A program made the translations under genes and the position numbers. A DNA stretch of 64,000 bases from DATFQE01 sp963733845 (GTDB lineage: Bacteria > Actinomycetota > Thermoleophilia > Gaiellales > Gaiellaceae), in NCBI GenBank assembly GCA_963733845.1, contig CAVTEM010000002.1:258593-322592 (forward strand). The letters are read 5' to 3'. The notes beneath the pieces are model-generated. The model made no database searches. It was not told the DNA's origin and saw nothing but the letters and a program-made list of their open reading frames with translations. Shown in pieces: positions 1 through 7,403 of this stretch (the first letter of the stretch is position 1; each line of letters opens with the position of its first letter).

Positions 1-449
1 TCCGCGACCGAGCAGAACCACTTCTCCCCGTACAAGCGCCACGCATCACCGTCGGGCACGGCCTCGACGCGGTTGGCGCCGACGTCCGAGCCGCCGTGCC
101 GCTCGGTCAGGAACTGGGCTCCTCGCTGCGCGCGGTCGTAGTCCGGCTCGAGTAGCGGCGGGAGAAACCGCGCGCGCAGCTCGTCGGACGCTCGCGAGCG
201 CAGGGCGCGCACGAGACCGGCGGTGCAGACGACCGGACATGCGTGGCCGCCCTCGCCCGACTGCGCGAGCCGGAAGAAGAGCGAGGCCTGCTCGGCGGCG
301 GGAGCGCCCACGATCCCCGTCGCCCAGACCGCGCGTCCGGCACGGTGGTAGGAGGGGTGAAACTCCACCTCGCCGTCGACCAGCCGCGGCGGGTGCAGCT
401 CGGCCTCGGCGACGAGCTCGTCGAGGTCGCTGGAAACGGCGTCGATCAC
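1..449 (-). CDS. Acyl-CoA dehydrogenase, AidB-like (partial, runs off left edge)
   Basis: The reverse strand is open from a GTG at 449 to the window edge, giving the first 149 residues. The translation carries LTERHGGSDVGANRVEA and YGEKWFCSVA near the edge, the flavin-site signature of AidB-like acyl-CoA dehydrogenases, and a GxxxCPVVCTAGLVRAL helix before it. An in-frame TAG lies just upstream of the GTG, so the N-terminus cannot be longer. It is short for this family, whose members usually carry more residues before this point. It diverges from the next gene with only 18 bases between the two starts, so both promoters must overlap. Family is clear; substrate is unknown. The true length cannot be seen because the gene continues beyond the window. 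Confidence 0.75.
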   Translation of the reverse strand, partial: MIDAVSSDLDELVAEAELHPPRLVDGEVEFHPSYHRAGRAVWATGIVGAPAAEQASLFFRLAQSGEGGHACPVVCTAGLVRALRSRASDELRARFLPPLLEPDYDRAQRGAQFLTERHGGSDVGANRVEAVPDGDAWRLYGEKWFCSVA

Positions 450-467
450 AGCTATAGGCTAAGCGCC

Positions 468-1562
468 ATGGACCTGCGCGACAGCCCCGACGAGGCCGCC
501 TTCCGCGAGGAGGTCCGCGCCTGGCTCGCCGACAACCTGCCCGCAGGCGACCACCGCGAGTGGAGCCGCAAGCTCTACGACGCCGGCTACGTGGCGATGA
601 CCTGGCCGGAGGAGTACGGCGGCAAGGGCGCGCCGTACAGCCACCAGGCGATCGTGCTGGAGGAGTTCGCACGCGCCGGCGCGCCGCAGCACATGGGCGT
701 GATCGGCCTCGGTATGGCCGGGCCGACGATCATGGCGCACGGCACCGAGGAGCAGAAGAAGCGCTACCTGCCGAAGATCACGTCGGCCGAGGAGATCTGG
801 TGCCAGGGCTTCTCCGAGCCCGGTGCGGGCTCCGACCTCTCCGCCGTCCGCACGAAGATCGACGTGCAGGACGACACGTTCGTCGTCACCGGCCAGAAGG
901 TCTGGTCGTCGTTCGCGCACATCGCCGACTACTGCATCCTCGTCGGCCGCAGCGACCCCGAGTCGGAGCGCCATGCCGGGCTGACGTACATGATCGTCGA
1001 CATGCACGCGCCCGGAGTCGAGGTGCGCCCGCTCAAGCAGATCACCGGCGAGTCCGAGTTCAACGAGATCTTCCTCACGGACGTGCAGGTGCCGCGCGAG
1101 AACCTGCTCGGCGAGATCGGCGGCGGCTGGCAGGTGGCGATGACCACGCTCCTGCACGAGCGCGGCACGCTCGGCTTCGCGCTCAGCGGCGTGCTCGAGT
1201 CGCAGCTGAACAAGCTGACCGAGCTCGCGAAGGCGAGGAACGGCCACGACGCGATCATCCGCGACCGGCTCGCGCACGAGTGGATCGTGCAGCAGGCCCT
1301 GAAGATGACCAACTACCGCTCGCTGACCACGCTGATGCAGACGGGCATCCCGGGCCCGGAGGGGTCCGCGGTCAAGCTGGCCTGGTCGGAGGCCAACCAG
1401 CGGCTGACGAAGCTCGCGATGGAGATCCTCGAGGGCGAGGACGACGGCTACTGGGGCCATCAGCAGCTGCGCAGCCGCGGCAACACGATCGAGGCCGGCA
1501 CCTCCGAGATCCTGCGCAACATCATCGCCGAGCGGGTGCTCGGCCTACCCCGGAGCAGATAG
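468..1562 (+). CDS. Acyl-CoA dehydrogenase (FadE-type)
   Basis: A 364-residue FAD enzyme expected to oxidise an acyl-CoA to the 2-enoyl-CoA and pass electrons to ETF. I chose the ATG at 468 (MDLRDSPDEAAFREEV) because it gives the usual family N-terminus; the frame stays open upstream to 243, but that part reads as antisense of the divergent gene. Visible marks are the flavin loop GFSEPGAGSDLS (about residues 119-130), VTGQKVWSS, and the C-terminal TIEAGTSEILRNIIAERVLG typical of actinobacterial FadE proteins. Its stop is followed at once by the ATG of a second, shorter acyl-CoA dehydrogenase, which suggests co-translation and possibly a hetero-oligomer. It begins an operon-like run to 6606. 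Substrate is not predictable. Confidence 0.9.
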   Translation: MDLRDSPDEAAFREEVRAWLADNLPAGDHREWSRKLYDAGYVAMTWPEEYGGKGAPYSHQAIVLEEFARAGAPQHMGVIGLGMAGPTIMAHGTEEQKKRYLPKITSAEEIWCQGFSEPGAGSDLSAVRTKIDVQDDTFVVTGQKVWSSFAHIADYCILVGRSDPESERHAGLTYMIVDMHAPGVEVRPLKQITGESEFNEIFLTDVQVPRENLLGEIGGGWQVAMTTLLHERGTLGFALSGVLESQLNKLTELAKARNGHDAIIRDRLAHEWIVQQALKMTNYRSLTTLMQTGIPGPEGSAVKLAWSEANQRLTKLAMEILEGEDDGYWGHQQLRSRGNTIEAGTSEILRNIIAERVLGLPRSR

Positions 1563-2177
1563 ATGCAGTTTGCCTTCACCGACGAGCAGGAGCTCCTACG
1601 CCGCGAGGCCCGCGAGGCGCTCGGGAACGGCGGCTGGAGCCGCGACGACATCGCCGCCGCCGACCTTGGCTTCGTCGACCAGGCAGTGCTGTTCGAGGAG
1701 GCAGGCCGCGCCGGTCTCGGCGAGTCCCTCTTCGACGAGTCCCGCCCGGACGACGAGAAGCTGGCCGCGCTCTCGCTGGAGGCGGTCGGGATCGCGCAGA
1801 AGGCGCTCGACCTCGGCGTCGAGTACGCCAAGGAGCGCGAGCAGTTCGGACGCAAGATCGGCGTCTACCAGGCCGTCTCGCACCAGCTCGCCGACACGTA
1901 CGTCGACACGGAGCTCGCGCGCTCGCTCGCGTACTGGGCAGCGTGGTGCGTCGCCGAGGACGACGAGCAGACGAAGGTCGCAGTCGCCGCGGCGAAGGCC
2001 TTCGCGAGCGACGCCGCGGTCGCCGCCTGCGAGCGCTCGATCCAGGTACACGGCGGGATCGGCTTCACCTGGGAGCACGTGCTGCACACGTACTACAAGC
2101 GCGCGCTCTGGATCCAGGCCTACGGCGGCTACCCGCGCGAGCAGCGGGCGAAGGTCGCCGCGCACCTGCTCGATTGA
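1563..2177 (+). CDS. Short acyl-CoA dehydrogenase-family protein lacking the middle domain
   Basis: This 204-residue protein starts directly after the preceding stop. Residues 1-60 match the N-terminal helical part of acyl-CoA dehydrogenases (MQFAFTDEQELLRREAREAL), and from about residue 75 the sequence is the C-terminal helical domain (EREQFGRKIGVYQAVSHQLA, RSIQVHGGIGFTWEH). The roughly 140-150 residue beta-barrel domain between them is absent, with no sign of a frameshift: one open frame joins the two halves. Heteromeric dehydrogenases of actinobacteria pair a catalytic with a degenerate subunit, so this may be the non-catalytic partner of the upstream gene. That role is inference. An in-frame deletion derivative is the alternative. 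Confidence 0.8.
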   Translation: MQFAFTDEQELLRREAREALGNGGWSRDDIAAADLGFVDQAVLFEEAGRAGLGESLFDESRPDDEKLAALSLEAVGIAQKALDLGVEYAKEREQFGRKIGVYQAVSHQLADTYVDTELARSLAYWAAWCVAEDDEQTKVAVAAAKAFASDAAVAACERSIQVHGGIGFTWEHVLHTYYKRALWIQAYGGYPREQRAKVAAHLLD

Positions 2178-2971
2178 CGCGCACGGCGCTCGTCACCGGG
2201 GCGTCGTCGGGGATCGGCGCGGCCTGCGCCACGCGGCTCGCGCGCTCGGGCTGGCGCGTGTTCGCGGGCGTCCGCAAGCCCGGAGACGCGCCTGAGGGGA
2301 CGGAGGAGGTGCTCCTCGACGTGACCGACCCGGGCCAGATCGCCGCCGCTGCGGAGAGGGTCGAGGAGCTGCACGGGCTCGTGAACAACGCGGGCGTGGC
2401 GATCGCCATGCCGATCGAGTTCGTGCCGCTCGACGAGCTGCGCAGGCAGTTGGAGGTCAACGTCGTCGGCCAGGTCGCCGTGACCCAGGCCTTTCTTCCG
2501 GCCCTTCGGCGCGCAACGGGCAACGTCGTCCTGGTCGGCTCGATTGCGGGCAAGAGCGCGCTGCCGTTCCTCGGCCCGTACGCAGCGTCGAAGCATGCGC
2601 TCGAGGCGATCGCCGACTCACTGCGAGTCGAGGTTGCGCCCTGGGGGATCGGGGTGACCATCGTCGAGCCGGGCTCGATCGCAACGCCGATCTGGCAGAA
2701 GGGCGCGGCGAAGGCGGACGAGCTGCGGACGCCGCAGACCGATGGGCTCTACGGCGAGCGGATCGACGCGTTCCGGCGCATCGCGGCGAAACGCGGCGCA
2801 GCGGGCGCCCCGGCCGAGGCCGTGGCGGAAGTAGTCGAGCGCGCGCTCAGCGACGATCGGCCGAGGACGCGCGTGGTCGTCGGCCGCGACGCGCACATGA
2901 GAGCCGGGGTCGAGCGGCTGCCCGACCGCGCCCGGGACCGCATCTACCGCCGCTTGCTGTTAGGTGACTAG
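2174..2971 (+). CDS. SDR family oxidoreductase
   Basis: A 265-residue classical short-chain dehydrogenase, NAD(P)-dependent, acting on an alcohol or ketone that is probably an acyl-CoA intermediate. I take the TTG at 2174, which overlaps the previous stop (TTGA) and gives the N-terminus LTRTALVTGASSGIGAA. Family marks are TGASSGIG (cofactor), NNAGVA, the catalytic serine in VLVGSIAGKS and YAASK (YxxxK). Length and motif spacing are normal. It overlaps the upstream dehydrogenase by four bases, so it is very likely translated with it. The C-terminal extension (from about residue 215) is somewhat longer than the minimal fold. Substrate is unknown. Confidence 0.9.
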   Translation: MTRTALVTGASSGIGAACATRLARSGWRVFAGVRKPGDAPEGTEEVLLDVTDPGQIAAAAERVEELHGLVNNAGVAIAMPIEFVPLDELRRQLEVNVVGQVAVTQAFLPALRRATGNVVLVGSIAGKSALPFLGPYAASKHALEAIADSLRVEVAPWGIGVTIVEPGSIATPIWQKGAAKADELRTPQTDGLYGERIDAFRRIAAKRGAAGAPAEAVAEVVERALSDDRPRTRVVVGRDAHMRAGVERLPDRARDRIYRRLLLGD

Positions 2972-3024
2972 ACGCGGCGCGCGACTTTGAGCGACGATTG
3001 CAGCACGCGAGCGAGGAGGGATCG

Positions 3025-4626
3025 ATGCACGGCCTGATGATGGATGACTACCAGCTCACCCTGCCGCCGATCCTGCGGCGGGCGGAGACGTTCTTCGGGG
3101 ACAAGGAGATCGTCAGCCGGCTGCCTGACAAGAGCTTCCACAGGTACACGTACCGCGAGATGGCGCAGCGCGCGAAGCAGCTCGCCGTCGGCCTGCAGAG
3201 CCTCGGGCTGAAGCCCGGCGACCGTGTCGGCACGCTGTGCTGGAACCACTACCAGCACCTGGAGGCGTACTTCGGCATCCCGTGCGGCGGCTACGTGCTG
3301 CACACGCTCAACCTGCGGCTGCACCCGACCGACCTGGCCTACGTCGCCGCGCATGCGGACGACAAAGCCGTGATCGTCGACAAGAGCCTGCTGCCGCTGC
3401 TCGAGAGCTTCAAGGGCGAGACGAACATCGAGCACGTCCTCGTGGTCGAGGACAGCTACGAGGAGCTGCTCGACGGCGCCAGCGCCGACGACTGGACCGA
3501 TCCCGAGCTCGACGAGCGCACCGCCGCCGCAATGTGCTTCACGAGCGGGACCACGGGCCGCTGCAAGGGCGTCGTCTACTCGCACCGCTCGACGATCCTG
3601 CACGCGCTCGGCGTCGCCACCACCTCGCCGCTCGGCATGCGGATCGCGCACAACGACACGCTGCTGCCGGTCGTGCCGATGTTCCACGCCAACGCGTGGG
3701 GCTACCCGTATCTGGCCGCAATGCTCGGGACGAAGCTCGTCTTCCCGGGGCCCTATCTCGACCCGGAGAGCCTGCTCGAGGACTTCGTCGCCGAGGGCGT
3801 CACCTGGACGGCGGGCGTGCCGACGATCTGGCTCGGGCTGCTGCAGCTCCTGGACGCGAATCCCGGCAAGTGGGACCTCTCGCGGATGAAGGGCATGCTG
3901 GTCGGAGGCTCGGCCGTGCCACGCGCCATGATCGCTGCCTACAAGGAACGCCACGGCCTCAGCGTCGTGCAGGGCTGGGGCATGACCGAGACCTCGCCGG
4001 TTGCGTCCGTGACCGACCTCATCGGCGACCTCGCCGACGCAGACCAGGACACGCAGTTCGACTTCGTGGCCATGGCAGGGGTCCCGCTGCCGTTCGTCGA
4101 GATCCGCGCGCGGGCGGGCGAGGAGGAGGTGCCCTGGGACGGCGAGGCGATGGGCGAGCTCGAGGTTCGCGGGCCCTGGGTCGCTGCCGGCTACTACGAG
4201 GACGACACCCAGGCCGACCGCTGGACCGCCGACGGCTGGTTCAAGACCGGCGACATCGTCTCGATGCACCCGAAGGGCTTCATCCAGATCAAGGACCGTT
4301 CCAAGGACGTGATCAAGTCCGGCGGCGAATGGATCTCCTCCGTCGAGGTCGAGAACGCGCTGATGGCGCATCCGGCGGTGGCCGAGGCGGCCGTGATCGC
4401 GATCCCGGACGAGAAGTGGGCCGAGCGGCCACTCGCGGTGATCGTGCTGAAGGAGGGCCAGACCGCCACCGACGAGCAGCTGCGCGAGCACCTGGCGCCG
4501 AAGTTCGCCAAGTGGTGGCTGCCCGACCGCTTCGAGTTCGTGGACGAGATCCCGAAGACGTCCGTCGGCAAGTTCAAGAAGACCGCCCTCCGCGAGCAGT
4601 TCGCGCCGGAGCTCGCCGAGGCCTAG
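3025..4626 (+). CDS. Medium/long-chain fatty acid-CoA ligase
   Basis: A 533-residue AMP-forming acyl-CoA synthetase that activates a carboxylic acid to its CoA thioester. The ATG at 3025 has a strong ribosome-binding site (GAGGAGGG, 3013-3020) four bases upstream and gives MHGLMMDDYQLTLPPILRR, the usual start of the AlkK-like family; the frame is open a little further up. Marks are the P-loop FTSGTTGRCKGVVYSH, GWGMTETSP, GWFKTGDI, the hinge DRSKDVIKSGGEWIS and the catalytic lysine near the end in KTSVGKFKKTALR. It sits 53 bases after the SDR and overlaps the oxidoreductase that follows (TAGTG). Together with its neighbours it could start a beta-oxidation route. Chain length preference is not readable. 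Confidence 0.92.
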   Translation: MHGLMMDDYQLTLPPILRRAETFFGDKEIVSRLPDKSFHRYTYREMAQRAKQLAVGLQSLGLKPGDRVGTLCWNHYQHLEAYFGIPCGGYVLHTLNLRLHPTDLAYVAAHADDKAVIVDKSLLPLLESFKGETNIEHVLVVEDSYEELLDGASADDWTDPELDERTAAAMCFTSGTTGRCKGVVYSHRSTILHALGVATTSPLGMRIAHNDTLLPVVPMFHANAWGYPYLAAMLGTKLVFPGPYLDPESLLEDFVAEGVTWTAGVPTIWLGLLQLLDANPGKWDLSRMKGMLVGGSAVPRAMIAAYKERHGLSVVQGWGMTETSPVASVTDLIGDLADADQDTQFDFVAMAGVPLPFVEIRARAGEEEVPWDGEAMGELEVRGPWVAAGYYEDDTQADRWTADGWFKTGDIVSMHPKGFIQIKDRSKDVIKSGGEWISSVEVENALMAHPAVAEAAVIAIPDEKWAERPLAVIVLKEGQTATDEQLREHLAPKFAKWWLPDRFEFVDEIPKTSVGKFKKTALREQFAPELAEA

Positions 4627-5543
4627 TGAAGGCCGTCGTCCTCCGCGAGCCGGGCGGCCCGGAGCAGCTCGGGCTCGAGGACGTTCCCGACCCCGAGCCC
4701 GCCGAGGGGCAGGTGCTGCTGCGCGTGCGCGCGGCCGGCGTCAACTTCGCCGACGTGCTCGTGCGCCAGGGCCGCTACCCGCAGGCGCCGGAGCTGCCCA
4801 CCGTGCTCGGGAGGGAGGTGGCAGGCGAGGTCGAGGGGCGCAGGGTGATGAGTGCCTCGGGCGCCGAGTCCGGAGGCTACGCCGAGCTGGCGGCCGCCGA
4901 CCCCGACTGGCTCGTGCCGCTGCCCGATTCGGCGTCGTTCGAGGAGGGCGCGTCGTTTTTGACCACGTTCCTGACGGCGTGGATGCCGCTCAAGCGCGCG
5001 GGGGTCGGGCCTGGCTCGACGGTGCTCGTGCACGCGGCAGCGGGCGGTGTCGGCTCGGCGGGCGTGCAGCTCGCCAAGCATCTCGGTGCGCGGGTGGCGG
5101 CCACGGCGAGCTCCGAGGAGAAGCGGCAGGCCGCCCTCGACCTGGGCGCGGACGAGGCGTTCGGCTACGACGACTTCGCCGACAGCGTGCAGGCCGACCT
5201 CGTGCTGGATGCCGTCGGGGGCGACGTCTTCAAGCGGTCGATCGCGACGCTGAACCCGCTCGGCACGATCGTCGCGATCGGCTACGCCGACGGCTGGTGG
5301 GACCCGCTGGACACCGCTCTGATGGTCGGGCGGAACCTGTCGCTGAACGGCTTCTACCTCGGTCGGCTGATGAAGCTGCGGCCGGACGTCGTCCACGAGG
5401 CGACTCGCGAGGTCGTAGCGCTGTGGGAGGCCGGCGCCGTCAAGCCGGTCGTCGGGGCGACCTTCCCGCTCGGGCAGGCCGCCGACGCGCACCGGCTGAT
5501 CGAGGAGCGCAAGAGCGTCGGCAAGGTCGTCCTTGTTCCCTGA
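4626..5543 (+). CDS. NADPH:quinone oxidoreductase-like MDR protein
   Basis: A 305-residue zinc-independent medium-chain reductase of the quinone oxidoreductase type. GTG at 4626 shares a base with the upstream TAG and yields VKAVVLREPGGPEQL, the standard N-terminus. The Rossmann segment VLVHAAAGGVGSAGVQLAK lies near residues 130-150, followed by GADEAFGYDDF and the C-terminal GKVVLVP. No zinc ligands are seen. Such enzymes reduce quinones or 2-enoyl compounds with NADPH; the context of acyl-CoA genes would suit an enoyl reductase, but this is inference. It overlaps the next gene by 11 bases. Confidence 0.88.
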   Translation: MKAVVLREPGGPEQLGLEDVPDPEPAEGQVLLRVRAAGVNFADVLVRQGRYPQAPELPTVLGREVAGEVEGRRVMSASGAESGGYAELAAADPDWLVPLPDSASFEEGASFLTTFLTAWMPLKRAGVGPGSTVLVHAAAGGVGSAGVQLAKHLGARVAATASSEEKRQAALDLGADEAFGYDDFADSVQADLVLDAVGGDVFKRSIATLNPLGTIVAIGYADGWWDPLDTALMVGRNLSLNGFYLGRLMKLRPDVVHEATREVVALWEAGAVKPVVGATFPLGQAADAHRLIEERKSVGKVVLVP

Positions 5544-6190
5544 GACAGCGCTGGTGACCGGCGGCCGCTCCGGAATCGGCGCAGCGATCGTCGAGCGGCT
5601 CCGTGAGGAAGGCGCGGAGGTCCGCGTCCTCGACCTGGCCGACGGCTTCGACGTGGCCGATCCCACCGCGTGGGAGATCGGTCGAGCCCGTTCAGCTCGC
5701 CTGCCTGAACGCGGGCACGATTGCGCGGGTCGAGGACGTGCGCGAGCTTCCCGACGAGAACTACCGGCGCGTGCTCGCAACCAACGTCGACGGGGTCGTC
5801 TTCGGCGTGCGGCGGCTGGCGCGGGTGATGACCGAGGGGAGCGCGATCGTCGTGACCGCCTCGCTCGCCGGCCTGACGACGATGGTCACCGATCCGATCT
5901 ACTCCGGGTCGAAGCACTTCCTCGTCGGCTTCGTCCGTTCGGTCGCGCCGCAGCTCGCCGAGCACGGGATCACGATCAACGCCGTCTGTCCGGCCGTCGT
6001 CGACACGCCGATGGTGGCGACCGTGCGGGACGAGGTGCTGGCCGCCGGCATCCCCCTGATCCAGCCGGAGGAGATCGCCGACGCCGTCCTCGGCGCCGCG
6101 CGCGACGGCTCGACCGGCGAGTGCTGGGCGTGTCTCCCGAACCGTCCGGCTGCGAAGCACGAGTTCCCGCGCTTCTTCCGTTCCGCATGA
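5533..6190 (+). CDS. SDR family oxidoreductase (one frameshift near 5677)
   Basis: A short-chain dehydrogenase of about 218 residues. It opens at TTG 5533 with ETALVTGGRSGIGAAIVERL, runs in that phase to about 5675, and resumes one phase later as VEPVQLACLNAGTIARVED. An extra G in the run at 5676-5678 would explain it. The rest has the catalytic region VVTASLAG, a YSGSKHF version of YxxxK, and VCPAVVDTPM. Its N-terminal half is shorter than usual between the cofactor loop and the NAG motif. It overlaps both neighbours, so it was translated as part of the operon. I regard the break as a likely sequence error, but a true pseudogene is possible. Confidence 0.8.
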
Positions 6191-6606
6191 GCGACGGGCC
6201 CTGGGAGGACCTGCGGCCCGACGGGCCGCACGTGTGGCGGACGCTGGGCTACCGGCGCACGCGTGCCGAGCCGGGCCGGGTCGACCTCGAATGGGACGCG
6301 ACCGAGGAGTACACGTTCCCCGACGACGATGGGGGCTCGATCGTCCACGGCGGCCTGGTGGCGACCGTGCTCGACACCGCGATGGGCGGAGCCTGCGCGA
6401 CCATGCTGGAGGCAGGCGAGTCGTTCCTCACCGCCGACCTGCGCGTCGAGTTCCTCCGGGCAGGCCGCCCGGGGCTCCTGCGCGCCGAAGGGCAGGTCGT
6501 GCGCAAGACGAGACGCGTCGTCTTCTGCGCCGCGGAGCTCTACGACGCCGAGGGCAGCCACATCGCGAGCGCCCGCTGCACCCAGGTGATCCGGCCGCTG
6601 GCCTAG
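6187..6606 (+). CDS. PaaI-type hotdog thioesterase
   Basis: A 139-residue hotdog-fold thioesterase that would hydrolyse an acyl- or aryl-CoA thioester. The ATG at 6187 overlaps the stop of the SDR (ATGA). The key stretch is IVHGGLVATVLDTAMGGAC (about residues 55-73), which holds the HGG loop and the catalytic acidic residue region of the PaaI family. Size is normal. It closes the operon that begins at 468 and ends tail to tail with the next gene, sharing the four bases CTAG. In such operons it may release CoA from dead-end intermediates. Confidence 0.9.
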   Translation: MSDGPWEDLRPDGPHVWRTLGYRRTRAEPGRVDLEWDATEEYTFPDDDGGSIVHGGLVATVLDTAMGGACATMLEAGESFLTADLRVEFLRAGRPGLLRAEGQVVRKTRRVVFCAAELYDAEGSHIASARCTQVIRPLA

Positions 6607-6887
6607 AACTCGTTCAGGAAGTCCTGCCGCGAGCGAAGCTCCCACACGAACAGGGCCGTCGCGGTCGCAACTGCGCCGACGGCGACCGCCCCGAGCAGCC
6701 AGGGGCCCAGGTCGATGCCGACGAAGGTGATCAGGAGGAGCGGGAAGAAGACGTAGAGCACCGCGGCCAGTACCCCGCAGAGCAGGCACTCGGCGACGAG
6801 GGTGGCGAGGCGACCGCCCGAAGGAGCCAGCAGATCCTCACGTCGGATGTCCCGCTCCACGCGGATCGGCCGCGTGTTCATGCCCAT
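6603..6887 (-). CDS. Small membrane protein, unknown function
   Basis: I do not recognise a family. The product of about 94 residues has a charged N-terminus (MGMNTRPIRVERDIRREDLL), then two hydrophobic helices around residues 28-52 (LVAECLLCGVLAAVLYVFF) and 60-82 (GPWLLGAVAVGAVATATALF), and a short charged tail ending DFLNEF. I prefer the ATG at 6887 because a GGGAG lies about nine bases upstream; the frame is also open to a GTG at 6914 and another ATG is at 6881. It reads towards the PaaI gene and its promoter region holds the 21-bp palindrome at 6977. Confidence 0.65.
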   Translation of the reverse strand: MGMNTRPIRVERDIRREDLLAPSGGRLATLVAECLLCGVLAAVLYVFFPLLLITFVGIDLGPWLLGAVAVGAVATATALFVWELRSRQDFLNEF

Positions 6888-6976
6888 CGACGCCCGCTCC
6901 CATCCCTTCGGCACTCACCGATCGTATGCCTCTGCCCACCTGCGGGCCACCACGATCGGTCGCGTGGGGCGGCAGG

Positions 6977-6997
6977 CAAGTAACAGTCTGTTACTTG
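6977..6997. repeat. Palindrome copy 1 (perfect 21-bp inverted repeat)
   Basis: The sequence is ten bases CAAGTAACAG, a central T, and the exact reverse complement. The 17-base core recurs three more times in the window (7367, 36326 and 36382). The other copies have a central A, so this copy is in the opposite orientation. It lies in the divergent gap between the small membrane protein gene (minus) and the small HTH-like gene (plus), a position that suits an operator. No binding protein is identified. Confidence 0.85.
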
Positions 6998-7055
6998 AGC
7001 AGAACGGCACGCTTTCGTCACACTCGATGGAGTCCCCGGCGGCCACAGTTGCGGC

Positions 7056-7349
7056 ATGGTCACGATGGCTCCGCGAATCTCTCGCCGCGTGCTCGAAGCG
7101 ATCGTTCGGGCGGACGATCCGACTGTGCCGATCGCTGAGACCTACCGACGGGTCGCGCGCGCCGCGGAGCGGCATGGCTACACGCGTCCGAGCTACGAGC
7201 AGGTCCGCGTCCTCGTCCATCGGGCTCGGCGGATCAGCAAGCAACCGACCACGACCGATGTGCTGCTCGACATCACGTTCTCGAGACGCGTGCCGGACGA
7301 GCTCATCGACCACTTCGCGGGAATCGGCGTCCGGCCGCTCAGACGCTGA
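7056..7349 (+). CDS. Small putative HTH protein, unknown function
   Basis: A 97-residue basic protein (MVTMAPRISRRVLEAIVRAD). The stretch from about residue 12 to 58, ending TRPSYEQVRVLVHRARR, looks like a helix-turn-helix with a PSYExVR recognition helix. The remaining part, VLLDITFSRRVPDELIDHFA, is not familiar. Frame use and codon bias look like its neighbours, and no overlapping better frame exists. It is bracketed by two copies of the AGTAACAG palindrome (59 bases before its start, 17 bases after its stop), so it may belong to the control of that element. I name no function; DNA binding is inference. Confidence 0.6.
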   Translation: MVTMAPRISRRVLEAIVRADDPTVPIAETYRRVARAAERHGYTRPSYEQVRVLVHRARRISKQPTTTDVLLDITFSRRVPDELIDHFAGIGVRPLRR

Positions 7350-7366
7350 CCGGCGCTTCCCGTCCC

Positions 7367-7386
7367 AAGTAACAGACTGTTACTAG
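7367..7386. repeat. Palindrome copy 2
   Basis: AAGTAACAG, central A, CTGTTACTAG; shares all 20 bases with the two copies at 36.3 kb and the 17-base core with copy 1. It lies in the gap between two convergent genes, where an ordinary operator would not be expected. Confidence 0.85.
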
Positions 7387-7403
7387 GGAAAGACGCCGGA
7401 CGC

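Noticed and set aside
243..467. N-terminal extension of the first acyl-CoA dehydrogenase
   Set aside because: The extra 75 residues are the antisense of the AidB-like gene and have no family similarity; the ATG at 468 gives the normal start.
46..2971. Long Arg/Ala/Pro-rich open frames in the antisense and shifted frames
   Set aside because: Typical shadow frames of GC-rich coding DNA with no domain motifs; they overlap genes with clear families.
6977..7386. Rho-independent terminators at the AGTAACAG palindromes
   Set aside because: Stems are AT-rich, the loop would be a single base and no T run follows; a DNA-binding site or dispersed repeat fits better.
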